A DNA stretch of 7,695 nt, taken from an uncultured Actinomycetes bacterium. GTDB taxonomy: Bacteria > Actinomycetota > Thermoleophilia > Miltoncostaeales > Miltoncostaeaceae. Within the stretch, counting starts at the first letter, position 1; each line of letters opens with the position of its first letter. The notes beneath the pieces are model-generated. The model was not told the DNA's origin and did no database searches. It saw only the letters and a list, made by a program, of their open reading frames with translations. The stretch covers positions 1 to 7,695 of the forward strand of contig CAIPNN010000159.1 in NCBI GenBank assembly GCA_903866425.1, read 5' to 3'. A program made the translations under genes and the position numbers. This document shows, piece after piece, positions 1 to 3,741 of this stretch.

Positions 1-35
1 ACGCTAGCGGTGCGGGCTGTACACCGAGGCCCGCG

Positions 36-41
36 TAGCAT
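36..41 (+). promoter_or_regulatory. putative -10 element, leaderless methyltransferase promoter
   Basis: TAGCAT matches the TANNNT form of an actinobacterial -10 box and lies exactly seven bases before the ATG at 49. No Shine-Dalgarno sequence lies between, so transcription would start at or next to the start codon. The same arrangement recurs at 2228-2233. The -35 region is unremarkable and close to the window edge. Confidence 0.45.
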
Positions 42-48
42 TGCCGGC

Positions 49-858
49 ATGCCGAATCCCCTGAACAACCCCGCTGATTCATTCGACCGCAGCGCCCGGG
101 CCTACGACGAGCTGGTGGCGCGCAACCGCGAGGGCTGCCGGCGCCTCATCAACTCGCTGCCCGAGCGCGAGTTCCCGCGACTGGTTGACGTGGGGTGCGG
201 CACGGGGTTCGCCACGCTCGATGCCATCGACCGCCGTGGTGCGCGCGAGGTCATCTGCGTTGACCCCTCAACCGGCATGCTCGACGTGCTGGGGGAGCGC
301 CTTGCGGCAATCCCCGGCATCACGGCCGACCTGCGCCCGTGCGAGGTCATGGAAATGGGCGTCGAGGCCGGGTGGGCCGACCTGGTGCTCAGCACCATGG
401 CCCTGCACTGGTTTACCGATCGTCCTGGCGCCATCCGCGAGATGGCCAACGCGCTGGCTCCGGGCGGAGTGCTTGGAATCCTCTGCCCGGGCGAAGGGCA
501 CGATCGCCCCACCGTTGACATTTTTGAGGCCACCGGCGATCCGCTGCTGGCCAGGCTGGCGGCATCGATCGTCAACAACCAGGTGCCGGTGCCTGACCTC
601 ACGCAGTGGATCACCGACGCCGGACTCACGCCGCTCGACGTATGGAGTGAGACCCGGTACCGGGTGGTCACCCCGCAGGCGATCGCCGATCGAATCGAGG
701 CTGTTGCCACGCATTTGTGGAGCGATCTGCCCGAGGGCGAGCAGGCCGAGGTGCTCGAGCGCGTCCGCGCCACGTTCGCCGCTGCCGCCGACAACGACGG
801 CATGTACCGCTACCGCTTCGTCAAGACATTTGCGGTGGCCGAGCGCCCCGGGGGCTGA
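49..858 (+). CDS. class I SAM-dependent methyltransferase
   Basis: A 269-residue cytoplasmic enzyme predicted to transfer a methyl group from S-adenosylmethionine to an unidentified small acceptor. Visible motifs are SFDRSARAYDEL (residues 11-22, the N-terminal F-x-x-x-A-x-x-YD element of UbiE/BioC-like enzymes), motif I VDVGCGTG (46-53) binding SAM, the acidic VDPS (71-74) contacting the ribose, ADLVLSTMALHWF (110-122) as motif II, and LAPGGVLGIL (136-145) as motif III. The remaining ~120 residues form a variable C-terminal cap that would set acceptor specificity. The length fits the Methyltransf_11/25 group. The ATG at 49 is preferred over an in-frame GTG at 10: it places a TAGCAT hexamer seven bases upstream, and the extra 13 residues look non-homologous. 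BioC-like biotin synthesis is possible, but no biotin gene is nearby, so no specific name is given. Fold assignment is firm; substrate is unknown. Confidence 0.88.
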   Translation: MPNPLNNPADSFDRSARAYDELVARNREGCRRLINSLPEREFPRLVDVGCGTGFATLDAIDRRGAREVICVDPSTGMLDVLGERLAAIPGITADLRPCEVMEMGVEAGWADLVLSTMALHWFTDRPGAIREMANALAPGGVLGILCPGEGHDRPTVDIFEATGDPLLARLAASIVNNQVPVPDLTQWITDAGLTPLDVWSETRYRVVTPQAIADRIEAVATHLWSDLPEGEQAEVLERVRATFAAAADNDGMYRYRFVKTFAVAERPGG

Positions 859-905
859 CCCAACCTGCCTGAAGGTGGCACTGGGGACCCCCGACCGGCC
901 TTCGC

Positions 906-920
906 ACAGGCCTCGCCTGT
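906..920. repeat. 15-bp inverted repeat before the lipoprotein gene
   Basis: ACAGGC-ctc-GCCTGT is a perfect 6-bp inverted repeat with a 3-base centre. It lies 12 bases before the ATG at 933 and directly against the putative -10 hexamer at 921-926. It could be an operator for the lipoprotein gene or a short terminator stem for the methyltransferase. The 3-base loop and absence of a T-tract make a strong terminator unlikely. Confidence 0.4.
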
Positions 921-926
921 CACGCT
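921..926 (+). promoter_or_regulatory. putative weak -10 element, leaderless lipoprotein promoter
   Basis: CACGCT lies six bases before the ATG at 933 and is preceded by TGT, giving an extended -10 like arrangement (TGN then the hexamer). It keeps the A at position 2 and T at position 6 that matter most in the -10 box, but not the first T. No ribosome-binding sequence precedes the ATG. A very similar hexamer, CACACT, stands six bases before the GTG of the collagen-like gene. Confidence 0.3.
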
Positions 927-932
927 GGTGCG

Positions 933-1700
933 ATGACCCGATCACTTCGCACTCCGCTCATCGCCGCCGTGTTGCTGGCCGCGCCTGCCATCGGCCTGGT
1001 GGGCTGTGGCGACTCCGGTACGTCTGCGGCGTCAACTGCCGCTCCGGCCGCGACCGCCACCACGCCGGCCACGTCGAACACCTCGCTCTCGGCCGCCGAT
1101 CTGCTGGCCTCGGCCACCAAGGCGGTGACGGCTGCATCGTCGGTGCACATCGACGGCACTGCCGCCGCCGCCGGCGCTGGCGAAGCCGCTTCGCTCATGC
1201 TCACTGCCACACGCAACAACGAGGGCGAGGGCACCGTCAAGATCGCCGGTCGCTCCCTCGACGTGCTGGTGGCGGGTGGCACCCCGTACATCAGGGCAGC
1301 CGCCGGCTTCTGGCAGAGCAGTGGCGCAAGTGGACCCATCGCGGCGAAGCTCGGGGGCAAGTGGATTACGGCCCCGGCCAGCGGATCGAGCGCGGGCCAG
1401 CTCACCGGTATTTCGAATTTCGTGGACATGACAAAGGTGGTTGACCCGATCCTGGCCAAGTTCGGCACGCCCACCACGGCCGGCACCTCCACCGTTGACG
1501 GTGTGAAGGCCATCAAGATCACCGACCCGGCGGGCAACACGCTGTACGTGCCCGCGAGCGGCGACCCGCTTCCGGTGCGGTACGTGTCGACCGCCAAGGG
1601 CAAGTCGGGCGACGTGCACTACTCAAAGTGGAGTGCCCCCGTGACTGTGTCGGCACCTGCCGACGCCATCGACCTCGGCACGATCACCGGCTCAGGCTGA
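933..1700 (+). CDS. LppX/LprG-like lipoprotein
   Basis: A 255-residue secreted lipoprotein. Residues 1-24 form a signal peptide: basic MTRSLR, hydrophobic core to residue 23, then canonical lipobox L22-V23-G24-C25, so Cys25 would be lipidated and the protein held on the outer face of the membrane. A flexible Ala/Thr/Ser linker runs to about residue 48. The rest (ADLLASATKAVTAASSVHI onward) has the pattern of the LolA-like half-barrel fold seen in LppX/LprG-type lipoproteins: an opening helix with an 'A..A..SvHi' stretch, then alternating beta strands (GEGTVKIAG, LDVLVAGG, TPYIRA, KWITA), a central helical segment, and a closing strand pair (VKAIKITD, TLYVPA, PLPVRYV). Such proteins carry lipids or hydrophobic ligands; the ligand here is unknown. 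It shares the GCGDS lipidation-site sequence with the next gene. Secretion and lipidation are well supported; family membership is by pattern only. Confidence 0.82.
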   Translation: MTRSLRTPLIAAVLLAAPAIGLVGCGDSGTSAASTAAPAATATTPATSNTSLSAADLLASATKAVTAASSVHIDGTAAAAGAGEAASLMLTATRNNEGEGTVKIAGRSLDVLVAGGTPYIRAAAGFWQSSGASGPIAAKLGGKWITAPASGSSAGQLTGISNFVDMTKVVDPILAKFGTPTTAGTSTVDGVKAIKITDPAGNTLYVPASGDPLPVRYVSTAKGKSGDVHYSKWSAPVTVSAPADAIDLGTITGSG

Positions 1701-1726
1701 CGTCGTGAGGGGCACGCCTGCGACGT

Positions 1727-1744
1727 GGCGCACGCGGCGCACGC
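1727..1744 (+). repeat. tandem 9-bp direct repeat in intergenic region
   Basis: GGCGCACGC occurs twice head to tail between the two lipoprotein genes. It ends nine bases before a possible TACGGT -10 box, in the usual position for an activator or repressor site. It may equally be chance in GC-rich DNA. Confidence 0.35.
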
Positions 1745-1752
1745 TGACGGCG

Positions 1753-1758
1753 TACGGT
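1753..1758 (+). promoter_or_regulatory. possible -10 element upstream of small lipoprotein gene
   Basis: TACGGT fits the TANNNT pattern and would give an mRNA leader of roughly 30 bases, containing the ribosome-binding site at 1783-1789. No convincing -35 hexamer is seen at 16-18 bp spacing, so the call is weak. Confidence 0.25.
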
Positions 1759-1782
1759 GGTGGAGACCCTCGGTGTTCCCAC

Positions 1783-1789
1783 GAAAGGA
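1783..1789 (+). promoter_or_regulatory. ribosome-binding site that fixes the small lipoprotein start
   Basis: GAAAGGA ends four bases before the ATG at 1794. It selects that ATG over an in-frame GTG at 1725, whose extra 23 residues would place a non-hydrophobic stretch in front of the signal peptide. Confidence 0.6.
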
Positions 1790-1793
1790 TTCC

Positions 1794-2132
1794 ATGTCTC
1801 GGCGTTCGATTTCACTCGCGCTGACCGCACTGCTCGGTGCCGGCGCCCTCGTGATTGGCACGACTGGCTGCGGCGACAGTTCAACCCCTGCCGCAACGCC
1901 TGCAACCACCACTGCGGTGGAGACCGTGACCGCTGCGCCTGCGGCCACCACGGCACCGGCGCCGGCCACCACGGTCACTGTCGATCAGAACAACGATCAG
2001 AACAACAACAACAACCAGAATAACGACAACAACCAGAACAACGACAACAGCGACGAATCGGTGGCCAAGCAGAAGGCTGAGTGCCTGGCGAACAACAAGG
2101 GCTACCCAGAGAACTGCGCCAACATTCCGTGA
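1794..2132 (+). CDS. small Asn/Gln-rich lipoprotein
   Basis: A 112-residue exported protein of no recognised family. Residues 1-25 are a signal peptide (MSRRS, then hydrophobic residues 7-22) ending in T23-T24-G25-C26. Cys26 is the likely lipidation site, though Thr at -3 is less typical than Leu. Residues 27-63 are a Thr/Ala/Pro linker suited to spanning the wall or to O-glycosylation. Residues 64-87 are almost wholly Asn, Gln and Asp, an uncharged-to-acidic low-complexity tract. The C-terminus (residues 88-112) looks like a small folded knob, with Cys97 and Cys108 ten residues apart that could form a disulfide loop containing GYPEN. It lies 93 bp after the larger lipoprotein and shares its GCGDS site. 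It is followed by a strong hairpin at 2159-2184. Function unknown; existence is supported by the signal peptide, ribosome-binding site and terminator. Confidence 0.8.
   Translation: MSRRSISLALTALLGAGALVIGTTGCGDSSTPAATPATTTAVETVTAAPAATTAPAPATTVTVDQNNDQNNNNNQNNDNNQNNDNSDESVAKQKAECLANNKGYPENCANIP
1983..2054 (+). repeat. Asn/Gln-coding tandem repeats
   Basis: Within the small lipoprotein gene, GATCAGAACAAC is present twice in tandem (1983-1994, 1995-2006). An 18-bp unit beginning AACCAGAA is then present twice with one mismatch (2013-2030, 2031-2048). The stretch is an AT-rich island of mostly AAC and CAG codons in otherwise GC-rich DNA. It probably grew by slippage and could vary in length between strains. 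Confidence 0.75.
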
Positions 2133-2158
2133 GCCGACTGCACCCGCGTTGATGTTCT

Positions 2159-2184
2159 CGAGGGGGGCCTGCGGGCCCCCCTCG
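2159..2184 (+). terminator. 11-bp perfect GC hairpin terminator
   Basis: CGAGGGGGGCC pairs perfectly with GGCCCCCCTCG around a TGCG loop, 26 bases after the small lipoprotein stop. No T-tract follows, which is common for terminators of high-GC bacteria. It would end transcription of the lipoprotein region and separate it from the gene at 2241. Confidence 0.8.
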
Positions 2185-2227
2185 TCGTGATGTGACGATC
2201 GTCATTACGGTCATCGACGCCGGTCGC

Positions 2228-2233
2228 TAGCCT
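2228..2233 (+). promoter_or_regulatory. putative -10 element, leaderless Gln-rich protein promoter
   Basis: TAGCCT lies exactly seven bases before the ATG at 2241, and no Shine-Dalgarno sequence intervenes. Spacing and sequence match TAGCAT before the methyltransferase. TTACGG at 2205-2210, 17 bp upstream, is a poor -35 candidate. Confidence 0.45.
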
Positions 2234-2240
2234 TCCGCCC

Positions 2241-2618
2241 ATGGGAAAATTTCGTGAGTTCATTCCGGTCGCCGCGGCGACCATCATCATTGCCCTCTGC
2301 GCCCTCATCCCCCTTGGGGTTGGACTCGGAGACGACAACGGCCTGAGCGAAGTCCGCTCAGCCACTGCCACCCTCGCCCAGACGGGCAAGGAGCAGCAGG
2401 CCGTGCAGGCACAGGGTCAGCAGGAGCAGCAGCAGCTGACCGAGGCGATCGTGGCCGCGCACCAGCAGGGTGCATCGGTGAAGGAGATCGCAGGCGCCGT
2501 GGTGCCGATTCTCGGCATTCCGGAGCAGAGCGCCCTTCAGGGTGTTCAGGGCATCATCGCCCAGGCGAAGGCTGCGCAGACGCCGCCGGCCGCCACTCCG
2601 GCACCGAAGAAGCCGTAG
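2241..2618 (+). CDS. Gln-rich single-pass membrane or exported protein
   Basis: A 125-residue protein of no recognised family. After MGKFREF, residues 8-30 are one hydrophobic segment (IPVAAATIIIALCALIPLGVGLG), a membrane anchor or uncleaved signal. It has no lipobox and no convincing signal peptidase site. Residues 31-110 are predicted helical, with a Gln-dense section (residues 52-66 include QGQQEQQQL) followed by an amphipathic part (VKEIAGAVVPILGI, ALQGVQGIIAQAK), and could form a coiled coil or self-associate. The end, residues 111-125, is Ala/Pro/Thr-rich and finishes PAPKKP. With basic residues before the hydrophobic segment, the C-terminal part should face outward. It is a stand-alone transcription unit between the hairpin at 2159-2184 and the one at 2625-2661, and converges with the collagen-like gene. 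The coding call is good; function is unknown. Confidence 0.72.
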   Translation: MGKFREFIPVAAATIIIALCALIPLGVGLGDDNGLSEVRSATATLAQTGKEQQAVQAQGQQEQQQLTEAIVAAHQQGASVKEIAGAVVPILGIPEQSALQGVQGIIAQAKAAQTPPAATPAPKKP

Positions 2619-2624
2619 TCACGA

Positions 2625-2661
2625 CCGCTGCCGGCACCCCCGTGTGGGGCGTCGGCAGCGG
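2625..2661. terminator. bidirectional hairpin terminator between convergent genes
   Basis: CCGCTGCCG (2625-2633) pairs perfectly with CGGCAGCGG (2653-2661). Inside it, CCCC (2638-2641) can pair with GGGG (2646-2649) around a GTGT loop. It begins six bases after the stop of the Gln-rich gene and lies 12 bases beyond the stop of the collagen-like gene on the other strand. Being an inverted repeat it can act on both transcripts. Confidence 0.8.
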
Positions 2662-2673
2662 GGCCGCGGCCCA

Positions 2674-3669
2674 TCAGGCAATTCGCCAGACGGTCATGAT
2701 GATCGACGGGATCGCCGGTCGTGTCGGCCCCGCCTGGACACCGGTTGCCAACAACTGGAAACCGACGTTCAGCGAACTCATGACAAGCCGGATGCAGGTG
2801 TTGGACGGCACCGTCAAGAGGTAATTGACGGTCATGATCTGGCGGTCGCCAGCGGCACCAAGCGTGGTGGTTGAGTCGGACCTCACCACGTCGGCATACG
2901 TGCCGCACGCTCCCGCTGTAAACGCTGCCGTTTGTGGCCACACGTCAATGATGTCGGTACCGGCATCGGTCTTGGCGATCTGCGCCGACCACTGCATGTT
3001 GTAGACGCCTCCGGCTGCCAGCAGCATGCTTGCTGTTGGCGTGGCGCCGACGAGTGAGACGCCCGCACTCGTCGTGTCGGTGTTGTTGTAGGTCACCGGA
3101 ATAACCGTGCTGGCCGGTGTGGGTTGCTGTGTGGTGCTGCTGCTGAAGGCGCCATAGGCCGGAGTCACACCGGGCCCAGTCGGCCCAGTGGCACCCGTGT
3201 CGCCGGTCGCGCTAGTCGGCCCGGTCGCGCCAGTCGAGCCGGTGGCACCTGTCGGCCCCGCAGGCCCCGTGCTGCCGGTGAGCCCAGCGGGCCCCACGGG
3301 TCCTGCCGCACCGGCGGATCCCGCGGCGCCGGCAGCGGCCGGTGCACCTGCCACGCCGGCCGGACCCGCCGCGCCCTGCGGCCCCTGCTGTCCTGCGGTG
3401 GCCGTGAGGTCGCGCCACAACTGCCAGCTGAGGTCGACTGACTGCACGGTGCCGTTCCTGATGGCCTCGGTGGTGACGGCCCCGCCGCGCAACTTCAGTG
3501 CCCCCACGGACCCGTTGGCCAACTTCGGGTTGGTCACCGCCACGTCAGTCAGCTGTGCGGTGCCGACGCTTCCGGATGGAAGGAATGAACTCGCGATGCT
3601 CGTGGCGCCGAGGACGAGCGCCACCGCGCCAGCGGCGAGGAAGGTCAAGGGAATATCGCGTCGGTCCAC
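2674..3669 (-). CDS. membrane-anchored collagen-like protein with C1q/phage-tip-like C-terminus
   Basis: A 331-residue surface protein, GTG start. Order of parts: residues 8-29, hydrophobic anchor or signal; residues 31-80, five consecutive 10-residue repeats (for example PSGSVGTAQL and ANGSVGALKL) with consensus x-x-G-S/A-V-x-x-x-x-L; residues 81-92, a linker; residues 93-167, 25 Gly-X-Y-type triplets, interrupted at Ala111 and Ser153; residues 168-331, a beta-rich domain. Motifs GVYNMQWSAQ (221-230), DIIDVW (239-244), TVNYLL (280-285) and PAIPSIIMTVWRI (318-330) resemble C1q/TNF-like tip domains of phage and viral structural proteins. Cys255 and Cys292 could form a disulfide. A trimeric stalk with a trimeric head is the natural model: the anchor holds it at the membrane, the repeats and triple helix extend it, and the tip binds. 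Its partner is unknown. It lies 69 bp downstream of the ligase but has its own possible promoter. Confidence 0.87.
   Translation of the reverse strand: MDRRDIPLTFLAAGAVALVLGATSIASSFLPSGSVGTAQLTDVAVTNPKLANGSVGALKLRGGAVTTEAIRNGTVQSVDLSWQLWRDLTATAGQQGPQGAAGPAGVAGAPAAAGAAGSAGAAGPVGPAGLTGSTGPAGPTGATGSTGATGPTSATGDTGATGPTGPGVTPAYGAFSSSTTQQPTPASTVIPVTYNNTDTTSAGVSLVGATPTASMLLAAGGVYNMQWSAQIAKTDAGTDIIDVWPQTAAFTAGACGTYADVVRSDSTTTLGAAGDRQIMTVNYLLTVPSNTCIRLVMSSLNVGFQLLATGVQAGPTRPAIPSIIMTVWRIA
3169..3393 (-). repeat. Gly-X-Y collagen-like coding repeat
   Basis: Twenty-five triplets form two blocks. The N-terminal part (residues 93-128) is Ala-rich in X and Y. The C-terminal part (129-167) carries Thr in most Y positions, as in BclA-type bacterial collagens where such Thr are glycosylated. 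Two triplets have lost the Gly (AAA at 111-113, SAT at 153-155). The DNA is an imperfect GC-rich repeat, so length variation by slippage is plausible. Confidence 0.85.
3430..3579 (-). repeat. five in-phase decapeptide repeats
   Basis: Residues 31-80 of the collagen-like protein fall exactly into five 10-residue units: PSGSVGTAQL, TDVAVTNPKL, ANGSVGALKL, RGGAVTTEAI, RNGTVQSVDL. Val is at position 5 and Leu or Ile at position 10 in every unit, and Gly is at position 3 in four of five. The phase never slips. A beta-solenoid or a trimeric beta-stalk is a reasonable inference. Confidence 0.8.
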
Positions 3670-3675
3670 CCACGC

Positions 3676-3681
3676 AGTGTG
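3676..3681 (-). promoter_or_regulatory. putative weak -10 element, collagen-like gene
   Basis: On the minus strand CACACT stands six bases before the GTG start, with no Shine-Dalgarno sequence between. It mirrors CACGCT six bases before the ATG at 933. If real, this gene is transcribed leaderless, independently of the upstream ligase. Confidence 0.3.
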
Positions 3682-3693
3682 TTCCCGTGTTGC

Positions 3694-3741
3694 TGATGAC
3701 GTTTCCCCAGCGAGCGTTTCTGGCGGATCAGGCCGTCATCA
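3694..3741. repeat. inverted repeat across the ligase stop
   Basis: TGATGACG (3694-3701) and its exact complement CGTCATCA (3734-3741) are separated by 32 bases. The second arm includes the ligase stop codon. The arms could form the base of a long weak hairpin ending the operon transcript, or be a split binding site for the collagen-like gene. No long GC stem lies inside. Confidence 0.3.

Noticed and set aside
10..48. GTG at 10 as start of the methyltransferase
   Set aside because: The added 13 residues do not resemble the family's N-terminus, and the ATG at 49 has a well-placed -10-like hexamer.
185..1444. 419-codon open frame on the plus strand across the methyltransferase and lipoprotein genes
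   Set aside because: Its translation is Arg/Pro/Ser-rich, without motifs, and runs through two genes that have clear domains in another frame.
1725..1793. GTG at 1725 as start of the small lipoprotein
   Set aside because: It would put 23 His/Trp/Arg-containing residues before the signal peptide, while the ATG at 1794 has GAAAGGA just upstream.
1983..2054. CRISPR-like or regulatory tandem repeats
   Set aside because: The repeats are in frame, have no unique spacers, and encode the Asn/Gln tract.
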